Part shown: positions 47,680 to 59,000 of the stretch, in pieces
How the letters are laid out: each line of letters opens with the position of its first letter
How positions within the stretch are numbered: position 1 is the first letter of the stretch
Origin: Apostichopus japonicus
Lineage: Eukaryota; Echinodermata; Holothuroidea; Aspidochirotida; Stichopodidae
Direction: 5' to 3'
DNA: 64,000 bases
NCBI RefSeq assembly: GCF_037975245.1
Contig: NC_092567.1
Coordinates: 1,358,714-1,422,713, forward strand
Made by a program: the position numbers and the translations under genes
The notes under the pieces: model-generated
The model's database searches: none
What the model was told of the DNA's origin: nothing
Seen by the model: only the letters and a program-made list of their open reading frames with translations

Positions 47680-48936
47680 TTATAAAACTGTAATTTCGTC
47701 ATCTTCAAGATCGTCTTGCTTTTCTACAGACTTTTTCTGGTTCGAGGTTTCAGAAAAGGCCAAATAGAGCGGGTTATCTTGCATTTCTGTGTCTTTCGAA
47801 ATAACTTCAGTTTTCACATCATCCTGGTTTGAAATGGGAATATCCTGCACATTTTGGTAAAGACGCAATTTAACTATGATAACGACTAAGACGAAAGTAA
47901 TTACTCCCAACACTGTAGTACATGTTATCAACACAACACTAACTGACTTAAAATCAGACGGAGATGGCACTGTTTCCTGTTGGCCAACATCACGACGCGC
48001 AACAGCAACCACGTGGGCCCGAGTGTCGTAAGATGAACATTTAACTGTATGAATACCATTACCACCTATTACTGCTTCAGCTAATCTGAGGCTACTTTCA
48101 CCAGCAGTTTGTTTAATGGTTACGTTCAAGCTCGCCTTCATCGTGTGGGTTAGCTCGTTGAAGTTCATTATGTTACCATTGGCTCCAATGATTGTCCAGT
48201 ACGTCAATCGAGGAGGCAGACTTTTACAGACAAAAGTCAAGTCCTCCAAATCTTCGTCAGTGAAGTTATCGGGTGAAATAGCAACTTCCAGCTCTCTTAA
48301 AATCTGCATAGGCGACGTGTGTTCATTTGAACAACCTAATTGAGTAAAGTTATAGGGAAGTGTAACCTCGTGGAATGAAAAAAATATCCCCTTTTTGTTT
48401 TGCACGTTTCTAACGCAAGTGATTAGAACATTTTCTCCGTAATATCCCAATTCACCAACACTAGACATTACAGGATCGTAGCGAGTGTCTATTTTAGTTA
48501 TATTTACAGTAGTTTCTGATTCGAACAAAATCATCACGACTCCTGTAGAACTGGATGTTTTCCTTGACTCGAATCTTTGACGACAAGTGAACATTCCAAG
48601 GGGATCAATCTTTGTAGCAGTCTTGCTTATCCTGTTTTCTAAAATTTCCTCAGCTTCAATCTCGTCCGAATGGTTACGAAAGAGTGTCAGATTGGAAGGA
48701 AATGGTAAAAGAGAAACGCAAGTAATCCTTACCTCGGGGTTATTCCGTTGCTTCGAACCACGCAAGACGTAATTCCTGACCCCGTTTACTATGCGCTTGA
48801 TACCAACGTTGACGTCCAGTGTTATTTGGCCATGGGATGGCACAGTGACTACAGTTAACAGGTTAAGCAAGAGCAGAGTGCAGATAATGCGATTGTTAGC
48901 TGATCTATCCATCATAGGTCTGTATGAAGCGAACAT
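47680..48936 (-). CDS. Single-exon Ig-like single-pass membrane receptor (paralogue A)
   Basis: A 418-residue intronless frame. ATG 48936 is followed by a second candidate start pair (MM at 48915/48912) directly before a signal-peptide-like stretch (ICTLLLLNLLTVVTV). The ectodomain has Cys73-Cys118, a middle region with Cys174 and Cys202, and a clear Ig pattern with Cys237, Trp247 and Cys300 (SSYD after the last Cys). N-glycosylation sequons occur near 82, 88, 145, 196, 224 and 271. A TM helix spans about 334-355, then a 62-residue acidic tail with NPLYLAF at 388-394, a possible NPxY or tyrosine sorting/signalling motif. Relatives lie at 55900-57117 and 63648 onward. Function is probably recognition or adhesion; immunity is a guess from the paralogue cluster. 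Confidence 0.86.
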   Translation of the reverse strand: MFASYRPMMDRSANNRIICTLLLLNLLTVVTVPSHGQITLDVNVGIKRIVNGVRNYVLRGSKQRNNPEVRITCVSLLPFPSNLTLFRNHSDEIEAEEILENRISKTATKIDPLGMFTCRQRFESRKTSSSTGVVMILFESETTVNITKIDTRYDPVMSSVGELGYYGENVLITCVRNVQNKKGIFFSFHEVTLPYNFTQLGCSNEHTSPMQILRELEVAISPDNFTDEDLEDLTFVCKSLPPRLTYWTIIGANGNIMNFNELTHTMKASLNVTIKQTAGESSLRLAEAVIGGNGIHTVKCSSYDTRAHVVAVARRDVGQQETVPSPSDFKSVSVVLITCTTVLGVITFVLVVIIVKLRLYQNVQDIPISNQDDVKTEVISKDTEMQDNPLYLAFSETSNQKKSVEKQDDLEDDEITVL

Positions 48937-51900
48937 ATTACTCTATCTTTACACAGTGTCAATGGTTCACTAACGATGATATCAAGGAACTGTAACAACG
49001 TATGACATATCCTGTCCTCAATAGTTAAAGTTCAAACTTGTTTATTAAAGCATCATAAGTATAAAGACGTTTCCGTAGACTCACCTATATTTTCATAATT
49101 CAAACGATTGTTTATAATCAGTTTAACCGTGTTCATGTGGTGCTCATGAGTACGCATACACTTAGTGAACCACTCTTTTAATCCTCCAACAAATTTTCGT
49201 CTAATCAATGTAAATTTTGAAGTAAACGGATATGAGAACAAATCCAACTTTTTCGACTGTCAATAAATCATAAAGTCCGAGGTATTAATGTCTTCTTATC
49301 AGAATGCATGTGCTTACGGAATGTTACAACTGATGCAGAATTTGAGAAATCATTATCCATAATACATGTGTATAATTCCAAACAAGATTTCTATGAACGA
49401 GTTTGGGTTGATAAAGAACATGCAGCCAATAGTAGGCCTATGTTGATATCAGTATATTGAAAACGGTCAACAATCATGCACATATGCCGAAATTTTATCG
49501 AAGTTGATTTTGATTGTAGCTCGCTTTAACTCTGTATGTATTGCAATACTATTTGTATAAATTAACAGTGGTGCATGTTGGTACATGTTGAAACCAACAA
49601 CATTACATCTAATTGTTTATCATGTTTGTAGTCTTAGGGTTCCATTTGCAGCAGAACATCCTACCTTATCCCAAACATCACCCCTTTCTCACCACCGTAT
49701 CACAGTGGCACGAGATCGATAGCGGCAAACCCAACCTTTCCCAAGTAACCTTAGTAAATGAAATCTTCTTTTCCTAGCATCTTAAGACAAATACAAATAA
49801 GACGATTAGTGAGAAAGAGACCGTGAACAACCAGTTTAAATCTACATAGCGCTTTAAAGATGTTGAAACACAAACACCGGCATCATAATGCACATATCAC
49901 ATGTTAAAAACCCGGTTCAGCCATTATGGAGATGGATGTGTATACAACTACTAATAGGCTAACAATGTCTTCATTGATGTTAATTGGCCAAGCAATACAC
50001 AAACGTGATACTTGTAACTGTCGATCAAAGTGAGAGTAAAACCTGACACGTATGATTTTTGGGGGGAGCATTACTTTTTTTTCGGAAATTAGGAATTGCT
50101 ATAATTTAGATTTCCCCCTCCCTGTGATAGGATCCCCATACAAATTCGTGATGCTCATTGAGTTCAATGACCTGTCAATTCCTTGCAGGAAGTTGATATA
50201 TGACTATGCCTTTATTCTTGGGATCACATTGCTTTTTCCTCCATGTGTACCAAGAAGAGTAAACCACTGCTTACCCCATACGTCAACAGATACAGTACCA
50301 AAGCTCTCCCAGACGATGGGGGTCTTCCAAAAACAGGTGCCCTTTGTGTTCACCTCTCTGTCTATGAGACCCTTTTTCAAGGACTTTGTCCCAAAGTTGT
50401 TTCTTAGTGATTGTTTAATAATGTTGATGTTTCCAGATAATGAGTTAACAGATCAGCTATCAGCTATGGGGTTCATTTATTTTCCTCATTTGGGCTGGGC
50501 AGGAAGTTGTATTAGGATAATTTCACCTGGCTCTATACAAGAAGGCGACAAAATTGTGAGACATTTAAAAACTAGAATTTGGGATCACAAAAAACTATAA
50601 GATGTATGCTCAAAATTACACGTGGAAGCTACTTTTCAAATAATTTCAAACTAAGTTCTGCTTAAATGATATGCGATAGCAGCTATAATACATGTTAAAT
50701 AGTATAATCATAATTTTGCATTTCAGCGTCAGGTCATAGTGTCCAGCACATGAATTCGAAGGTAGTTGGTGGTGGGGTCGAGGGGGGGGGGGTGGAGAGA
50801 GCCGAGCAGTGGGAGTATATTCAAAATTTCCAATTTCGAATGAATTTATATAGGAGAGGAGCTGACCTGGGGTTATTGAAGCCGAATTCTATGAGCACTT
50901 TATTGGCAGCTGTAAGTGCGAGATTGTGCTGACTGAAAATTCCCCGGCTAAGTTAGTCAATAAGCTGAATCTTTATGGGAGTTCCAGCTGCGAATGAAGT
51001 AATTTGCAAAGGAGGGGGTGCTGCTCTAGGGTCATTGAAGCCATTTCTGTAATATGCTGAAAATTCACACACACAGTGGATTTGTTTTGCTTTATATATT
51101 TGTTTGTTTTCGAAAAGGATTTATGATAACAGGAAAACTGTCTGAGTGACATTTCTTGAGAAATCGAGTTTAATCATTAACTTGCTATGCAACGCCAAAA
51201 GCCCGATCTACAAATTTTGAGTAGGAAACTCCAATCAAAGCTAGGAAACCTATGCAAGTATTTAGCTACTGATTCAACAACGAGATGAGATTTATAACAA
51301 CTAACACGTAAAGCAAGTATATAACATAATATACTCCACACAATTCTGCCACTTCCACTGTGGTTATCACATTGTATCTTTGTACTGTCTAACGTGGAGT
51401 ATATACTGTGCAATTCTGACAAAATTTTGCTTGTATGGTTAAGTACGGCTATCCTTGTTGTTTGTCTCCGAATACGGAATTAAGTTAACCACGTTGTTTT
51501 TAACGTTCGATCCTTCAGGTAGGTTTATCGCCAATATCGTTAATTATGAGTATGACGAAATGGTACTCGCCTTTGTATTACTATGTACAAATTTATGAGT
51601 TTATGATCGAGTAAACAACAAGTACCACTAACATGTAATATTTGAGGGTCAGTTCCCTTAGCTTCAGGAGTAACACCCAGAAACTCGATCGTTCTTGTCA
51701 TCTTGATGTGGTTCTTGTGAATCCTTGGTATCTACGTACGTAACGTCGTTGATTCGAACTCCTTTTACCGAACTGCTTAGAATGGCAGTGCTCTAATGTT
51801 GTTGACCTAATGTGTGCGTGCGTTGTTTGTATATCCATCGTTTTTGCAAATTTGTGTTTTTGCGTAACTGGGTGTGCGTAGTTTAAGCCAGAAAACACTG

Positions 51901-52095
51901 TCAATTATATATGATAAAATAAGATTCCCTTCCATTGATGTTTTACGCATTTAACGTTAGTGGAACTAATTAAACGAAAAGCGTAAATACCTAAGTATAT
52001 GTGTCGGTCGAAAAAAGTTTTTCCTCAAATTGTATAATCCAACTGATCATTGTATTATTCTTAATGTCTGTCTCAGTTGGACAAGTTAAGTTTCG
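48937..52095. other. Intergenic; no receptor remnants seen
   Basis: I found no continuation of the receptor family here. Two weak direct repeats lie at 50800-51060. One long orphan ORF is listed separately. Confidence 0.4.
50052..50600 (+). CDS. Orphan 182-residue ORF
   Basis: ATG to TAA, unusually long for this AT-rich region. Segments such as ELTDQLSAMGFIYFPHLGWA look protein-like, but no domain, signal peptide or motif is recognised and no splice context is clear. Chance or old transposon coding DNA is possible. Confidence 0.25.
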   Translation: MIFGGSITFFSEIRNCYNLDFPLPVIGSPYKFVMLIEFNDLSIPCRKLIYDYAFILGITLLFPPCVPRRVNHCLPHTSTDTVPKLSQTMGVFQKQVPFVFTSLSMRPFFKDFVPKLFLSDCLIMLMFPDNELTDQLSAMGFIYFPHLGWAGSCIRIISPGSIQEGDKIVRHLKTRIWDHKKL

Positions 52096-52353
52096 TTATA
52101 TTTGAAAATCAACAGTTGCACATTCGGTATAATAGGGTGTCCAGGAAGACACTACATTTAATGTAAGACAGGTAACTTTCGAAACCGTATATGAGGTGTA
52201 AAGTCGCACTCCTGACTCAGCAATGTGATTACCTGTCACCTCCACATCTGTATTTGTCATAAAACCAGCGTTGATTACTAAAAGATCAATTGCAGAAATC
52301 AACAAAAGTATTAAAACACGAATATTCATATTTCTCGTTATTCTCGCCGACAA
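52096..52353 (-). pseudogene. N-terminal stub of the Ig-like receptor family (B)
   Basis: ATG 52353 (or the internal ATG at 52326) leads a signal-peptide-like run (VLILLLISAIDLLVI), then TDVEVTGNHIAESGV, which aligns with IDVQVQGSNVVKSGV of the 55900-57117 copy and LDVNV...IVNGV of the intact receptor. A Cys and hydrophobic strand follow, then TAA after 85 codons. No TM or Ig C-terminal part lies downstream, so this is a truncated copy unless it has become a small secreted protein. Confidence 0.6.
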
Positions 52354-53929
52354 TGCTAACTTGAAAACTTACATCCTGGATATTATCATTTCTTTGTACC
52401 CTAATTCCGTTCCATCAAACTTCCCTGTTATGACAATTTGTCAAAACATATCGTTCGTAATTAATGACATCCGTCTTTTGTTATTGGGTTAGAGAACGCA
52501 CGACCATTGTCATAATTTGTTTATTCATTTACAGCATTACTTTACATTGTCTATGACTGTCCATGGCAGTGGCGGCACCAGAAATTCCATAGTGGGCAGG
52601 AAGAGGAGTGGGTGACAAGCAAGATAAACTAAGGAGGGACTATGAAACGCGTTTTTCCCTCCCCCTCATGAAATTCTAAACTGCCAAAAGTTGTCTAATA
52701 ACCAGGGTCGTACATTCACATTTTGCAAAGACGAATGTTGACACATCTCAAGACAGACGTGGCTGTTGGACCGCACAGACTGACTGAGCAACTTGCTTTA
52801 TATCGTGAAATGTATGGTACACCCAAACCGATTCCTTCGATCCTGTTGCTCAAATTGTTTATTGCCAAAATTTGGAGGTTGAGATGTTAATATCATGAAC
52901 TGCGCGAGCTGTTAATATCATTAACTGCTTGCGGATTTCCTTGTTGTAATCAAAACATTCAACTAAGTCGAATAAATCTATGAAATAGATTCATTTGATA
53001 AAAGTCTCTTGGATTTATAGAAGTATATTGAACAAGGAAACTGTTAGCACCAATCGATAATGTTTTTAATATAAATGTTAAAGGTACATTTTGAACAATT
53101 GCAAAAGGAATGGGAAAATTATGTAGCAATTTTGAAAGAAATCATTCTTTTTGGTTGCTAAAACGGGATGATAAGTTATTTAAATTTTACAAGTTCTGCT
53201 CACTTATCCAGTCTCTTGGTTGGTTTTGATCTCTACAATAAATTTCTTTGCTGAGGTGCGATATAGCCATATATATATATAGTATACAGCGTAACAAGTA
53301 ACCACATCCAAATTCCATACGAGACAACCCAGACAGAGAAGGAGATTAAAGACAAAAAAATCAACTTTTGCAAATTTCTTTGTTCTTTTCAACTTAATAA
53401 AAATGTTTCACAGTGTTTCATTAACAATGTCGCCAGTAAGGATCCAGTGTCATAAAACTTGTTTAGTCCTGATAAATTGGTTGCAGAGTTCGAAACACTT
53501 ATAACACGGTTACTTATGATTTAGTGATGTAACTTATGTTCATTTTATGAACTAATTAAAGCATGCACGGAGCGAGACAATATCGCAAAATCTTTTACAT
53601 TCAGAACCGGTGGCTTCACTCAACAAAGACCTTATAGCAGCTCAGTACGAAGTAGGTGCAGCTATTAACATGTAATGAAGACACCAATCACTTTGCCACC
53701 ATTACTTATATTATTATTCATCATCTTTATTTTCACATGAAGTGAATTCATTTTACTTGCCCATCCCATCATACCTTAATCATAGGAAACAAGTTGTTTA
53801 CTATTCTGATTTTGTTTTAACCTTTTACTAATTCAACTATCACTGATTAACGCTATGGACACAATTGTTTATTCGCCAGTTGCTTTTTTGTTTTTTTGTA
53901 TTGTAGTATAAACAGAAAAGACAAAAAAT

Positions 53930-54870
53930 GAACCTAATAACATCACAGAAAATTTTCCAGAACGTTACAGAAGTATAAAAAACATCACAGTTACATACAC
54001 GTATACTACATGTGATAGCACCAATCCCTTATATGTAATATAAATTTTTGAAAAAGTTTCCTTTTTCAAACAAACCTATTAAAAACAAGACAGCCAAACC
54101 TTGCACATCCTACTTTCACACATTTTTTGTTTTTGTTTTTACGAACATATAAGTAATAGAAGAAACAGGAAATTGTCCAGAATGTTACAGAAGTATAAAA
54201 AACATCACAGTTATATACACGTACACTACATTTGACAACACCAATCCCTTATTAATAATAGAAAATTTTGAAAAACTTTAAATTTTCAAACAAACATTCT
54301 ATTAAAGACAAGACAGCCAAACCTTGCACATCCAACTTTCTCTCTTACACATATTTTTTTCGTTTTTACGAACATATAAGTAATAATGGAGAGACAGGAA
54401 ATTGTCCAGAACGTTACAGAAGTATAAACAACATCACAGTTATATACACGTATACTACATGTGATAGCACCAATCCCTTATTAGTAATAGAAAATTTTGA
54501 ACAAGTTTCATATTTCAAACAAACCTTCTATTACAGACAAAACAGTCAAACCTTGCACATCCTACTTTCACTCTTACACATATTAGTTTTGTTTTTACGA
54601 ACCTATAACTAATAGAGAAACAGGAAATTGTCCAGAACGTTACAGAAGTATAAACAACATCACAGTTATATACACGTATACTACATGTGACAACACTTAT
54701 TAGTTATAGAAAATTTTGAAAAAGTTTCATTTTTCAAACAAACCTTCTATTAAAGACAAAACAGCCAAACCTTTCACATCCTACTGTCACTCTTACAAAT
54801 AATTTTTGTTTTTACGAACATAAAAGTAAAAGAGAAACAGGAAATTGTCCAGAATGTTACAGACGTGTAT
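53930..54870. repeat. About 225-bp tandem repeat, four-plus copies
   Basis: The phrase ccagaacgttacagaagta recurs near 53960, 54180, 54405, 54632 and 54852 (spacing 217-227 bp). Each unit also contains acatcacagttatatacacg and gccaaaccttgcacatcc. Units are diverged and non-coding. Confidence 0.88.
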
Positions 54871-55319
54871 AAAAAGTATAAACAACTCCCTGCTCGCTGC
54901 TCTTTGCTGTATTATTATCAATAAAAGAGAAAGTATAATGACAGCAATTCAGTACAATCTTTAATTGTAAAAATAAAAGTCTTCCTAACTGCTATAGTAT
55001 TAATCTTTTTCAATTTTTAAATATTTTTCATGAAGAATATTATGCTACAAGTTTCATGTTGAAATATTTCCGTAAAGGTTCATTTTATAAACAGGCTTAT
55101 TTTTTTTCTTAAACTTACCACGTCCATCTACAGATCTAAAAAATATCGTGTCTGTACGTCAAAGAACATAGCAGTACTTATATACAGAAAAGTGTCATCT
55201 TTCGAAAAGTGTTTCGTATAACAGTGAACATGGTATTGAATGCCTCCAAAGGCCCTCATCGTTGTTAATATTTTGATAGAATTATTAGAATTTGTAACAG
55301 ATTGTTAACTGTATTATTA

Positions 55320-55930
55320 CACAGTATAGATTATTCATACAGAAAGCTGGTATAGTCTGTGAGTATAGCATGGCGATATCTTGTGTACTAAATAACTATA
55401 ACAAGACATGTATTGTAGAGACAAATGACGTCATTGGACTTAATGATAGCCCTCAAACCTCATCTTTCAATGTTAATTTGCATACAACAGATATTATTAC
55501 ACAGTGGGCTAAGCATATTGGCTATTTCGTAAGAGGCATGTATATGGGCCTATATGAGGGTAAATCCTGACTTCTCTCCCTCTCTACATATCTCTCTAAC
55601 TTCTCCCAGTGTTGGTCTGTATCCATGTATGACTGTTTTCCGTCCTGATGGGAGGCCTCATCATATGTCTCTGTGCGTTGAAACGCAGAATGGAATATGA
55701 TGTCATTCATGTACCACCTTCAATGTTCCAATATGCATAAACATCGGTTTGAAGCCCTTGACGTTGGGTTATTCATTTGTGAAATTTGACGTCATCTGCT
55801 TTATATTATAATACCATTACATGTTGATCTATGTTAACATGCATCTCTCTTCCTCTTTTTCTGCTGTTCCTTTATCCAATGAAGAACGATCTACCACATT
55901 TAAATATTGTGTAAGTCTATGTCACGTGAT
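55320..55930. repeat. Duplicated 3' flank of the receptor pseudogene (copy 1)
   Basis: Shares agaaagctggt(a/t)tagtctgtgag, gacaaatgacgtcattggac and gaagaacgatctaccacatt with 62940-63620. It lies just downstream (minus strand) of paralogue C, as the other copy lies downstream of paralogue D, so the genes were duplicated with their flanks. Confidence 0.85.
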
Positions 55931-57117
55931 GTCTGTGACGCATGATTGTTGGTGGCTCGCTTTAACTTTCCACATAAGAGGATTAGAACGATGATTATAA
56001 TACAGACAATATACGTCAAAGTAACAATGAATGCTATTAAGATAGCGTAGGTTGTTTCCGTAGTTGCCTCCGTTGAATCATTTAGCGTAACAGTTGTTTT
56101 CACATCATTGTCTTCTGTGACTACTCTGTGTGACGTAACATTCACCTGTGCCAATGTATCATAGGAAGAGCACCTCACTTCCTGTATATCATTACCACCA
56201 GGAGATGCTTCTATAATGTTTAGTATAGTCTCTCCTGGTCTCTGAGTTATGGTGGTATTTATGCTTACCTTGATGACATCATTGGAACTATAGTCGAGAA
56301 TGTCACCATTGGCTGTTATAATAGTCCAGCGCATCAAACGAGGTGGATCACTGGTGCAACGAAACTCCATTGATGCAGCGTTACTTGTAAAATTGGAGGG
56401 TGTCAATGAAAGTTGCAGTTGATTAGTTATGTTTAAGTTGAGAGATAGTGATACACAGTCCTGATAGATGTTTCTTAAATTGATGAAAGGATTTTCTATA
56501 CTTAAATAATATCCCCATTTGCACCTGACGATCCTCTGACTATTGCTAGGAACATGGGTCATTGATGTTGATGACAGCTTTGGTTGAAATTTGCATTTCG
56601 AGTAAAATATATCTACCTCGGTACAGGTTATTGATATCTGTTCACCAGCATAAACCCTCGAACCAACGCTCGTAGAGATGAACTGCTCTTCTGGAACAAA
56701 TTCAACTTCAACTTCACTGTTAATGGTGGTGCGAATTCGTATTTTGTCTAGGAGATAACTTTTGTCAAATAAAGCACGAAAAGTATATTTCTCTGTTCCG
56801 GCACTCACTGTGGATAATCTGTTTGACCACATAATGTTATACATATTACTGTCATCTACATTAATCGCGTGGAGTATTTGACGATTTTTCAAGATAAATA
56901 CCTCTTCAGGACGAACGAAAGCATAATTCAGTGCACATTTGATCAATCTGTTCCGTGAATCAGATCCAACAGCAGTTTATTGCCATACCCCTGATTTGAC
57001 AACGTTACTCCCTTGTACCTGTACGTCTATGGTAGCCACTATTCCTTCCGCAAAGGGACAAATGAGACAAAAAGTCAAACTGAAAAGAATCCCAACATTA
57101 GTAAGAAAGCCGGCCGT
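55900..57117 (-). pseudogene. Ig-like receptor pseudogene (paralogue C)
   Basis: A 348-codon frame (56946-55900) has the family ectodomain (TSDPPRLMRWTI...VRCSSYD), a TM helix and a short tail. The same frame extends upstream through an in-frame TAA (minus strand, 56979-56977) into a signal-peptide-like stretch (GILFSLTFCLICPFAEG) and TIDVQVQGSNVVKSGV. It starts at ACG (57117-57115) in an ACC-ACG-G context where an ATG would be expected. The cytoplasmic tail ends after RDIDLHNI and lacks the NPxY region seen in A and D because of a net 174-bp deletion. Start loss, nonsense codon and tail loss together indicate a dead copy. A spliced bypass of the stop is unlikely: the candidate 41-bp intron would be too short and out of frame. 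Confidence 0.82.
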
Positions 57118-57786
57118 GGTTAGGTATGAATTTCAAGTATCAGTCGTTTGAAAATATCAAAATACATTGTACTCACGAGCATAAAATGTAAAGTGAACTT
57201 ACAAGGAAGTAGTTGCGTGTTTTCTTACGTGTTTATTTATTTTTAGGAGATTGTTTCCTGTTACGTAGTTTTCTGCCGAACTTTTGTATGTTTTGTATGT
57301 TTTGTGTTTTTATTTTAGATGCTGATCATGGCAAGGCACTGTATTATAATTGGCTATTCTCGCAAAAACGAGAAAGCAGCTTTATAGCTATGCGATGGAA
57401 GTTATTGCTTTGTAAAGTTGTTGTTCATAATTTATATTCTAATTGCTAGGCAAAAACGAATATAATCAACTTTATACGTATTTCACAATTATCCGAAATT
57501 AGTAAAAATGTTTTGACTTTTACAATATGAAAGACGACTTTTTTTGAAGATGTTTACCACGGTACGTCGCAGTATCAGGAAAATTAAGCTAAAATAAAAG
57601 TCCCTTGCAAGGAGAGAGGATAAAACTTCACTTTTGTGGCATAGTTTGTCATGAAACAATCCTTTCAAAGTTTGGTTAGGATGAAAGACATCCTACTAGC
57701 TTCCAACTCTAGTCAAAACAAAGAAGTTAATGTTTTAAAATAATTTTTGATTGGTTTTAACAACCCACGTATTTCCAGTTTAACGT

Positions 57787-58465
57787 ATATCTCGGTTTAT
57801 CTCGGCAAAATGTTAAGATTCAGATATTTGTTACTTTGATGAGTTATTGTATCTCGGTAAAACGTCAATTTTCAGATTTTTGTCAGTTTGACGACTTGTT
57901 GTATCTCGGCAAAACGTTAATTTTCAAAATTTTGTCATTTTGACGACTTGTTTTATCTTGGCAAAACCATAATTTTCAAATTTTTGTCATTTTGACGACT
58001 TGTTGTATCTTAACAAAACGTCAATTTTCAGAGTTTTGTTATTGTGACGACTTGTTGTATCTTAACAAAACGTCAATTTTCAGAGTTTTGTTATTTTGAA
58101 GAGTTATTGTATCTCGGCAAAACGTCAATTTTCAGGTTTTTGTCAGTTTGACGACTTGTTGTATCTCGGCAAAACGTTAAGATTCAGATTTTTGTCATAT
58201 TGACGACTTGTTGTATTACGGCAAAACGTCAAATTTCAGATTCTTGTCAATTTGATGAGTTATTGTATCTCGGCAAAACGTCAATTTTCAAATTTTGTTA
58301 TTTTGATGAGATATTGTATCTCGGCAAAACGTCAATTTTCAGATTTTTGTCATTTTGACGACTTGTTGCATCTCGGCAAATTTAATAATTTTGTCGTTTT
58401 GACGAGTTGTTAAACTCGGCAAAACTTCATTTTTCTGAATTTTGTCATTTTGACGAGTTTGTTTC
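57787..58465. repeat. About 53-bp minisatellite, roughly 12-13 copies
   Basis: Repeats of tgtatctcggcaaaacgtca, attttcagatttttgtcatt and ttgacgacttgt. Units vary in length and base composition; no open frame. Confidence 0.9.
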
Positions 58466-58504
58466 TCTTTCATCACCATGTTCCTTCTACGCTTCCGTAG
58501 TTGT

Positions 58505-59000
58505 GTTAGAATAACAATAAACTTTTAGAGCTCCTAAGATTAAACCTGCGTGAACAGTGTACCAGTCCAGGCTTATGTGAAACTACGGTTCATAAATAAA
58601 TTGATTACGTCTTTGTGTTTTATGTAGGCCTATCAGTTTCATTGTCAGCCCCTATATCCAGGGGCGTCAATCACAGTATATTATTTTTCTTATTTTACAG
58701 TATGTTGTATTAGTACGTATAAGCAACATAACACTACATGTAAATGATATTGTCCATTCATTTTGGTAAGCAATGTCACTCATGACAGTTGCAAGTATAA
58801 CATTTTTGAGACTGGTGCTAAGCTGCTAGTCATGTGTAGAATAGCAATAAACGTAGAGAGTTTCTCAGATTTAACCTGCGTGAACAGTATAGCAGTCTAA
58901 TGTGAACTACGATTCATAAATATGTTAATTATGTCTATGTGTTTTAAAGGCCTATCAGTTTTATTTTAAGCCACTTTATCAGTGCCACTAAGTTTTAGTT
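58505..59000. repeat. Two-copy tandem duplication (about 335-bp offset)
   Basis: The block from taaacctgcgtgaacagt to ggcctatcagttt occurs near 58540-58640 and again near 58870-58965 with moderate divergence. Confidence 0.72.

Noticed and set aside
52575..52680. Transposon left end (cagtggcggcaccaga)
   Set aside because: Resembles a common TIR terminus but no matching right end was found.
56939..57151. 70-residue plus ORF
   Set aside because: Antisense shadow of the receptor pseudogene's signal-peptide region.
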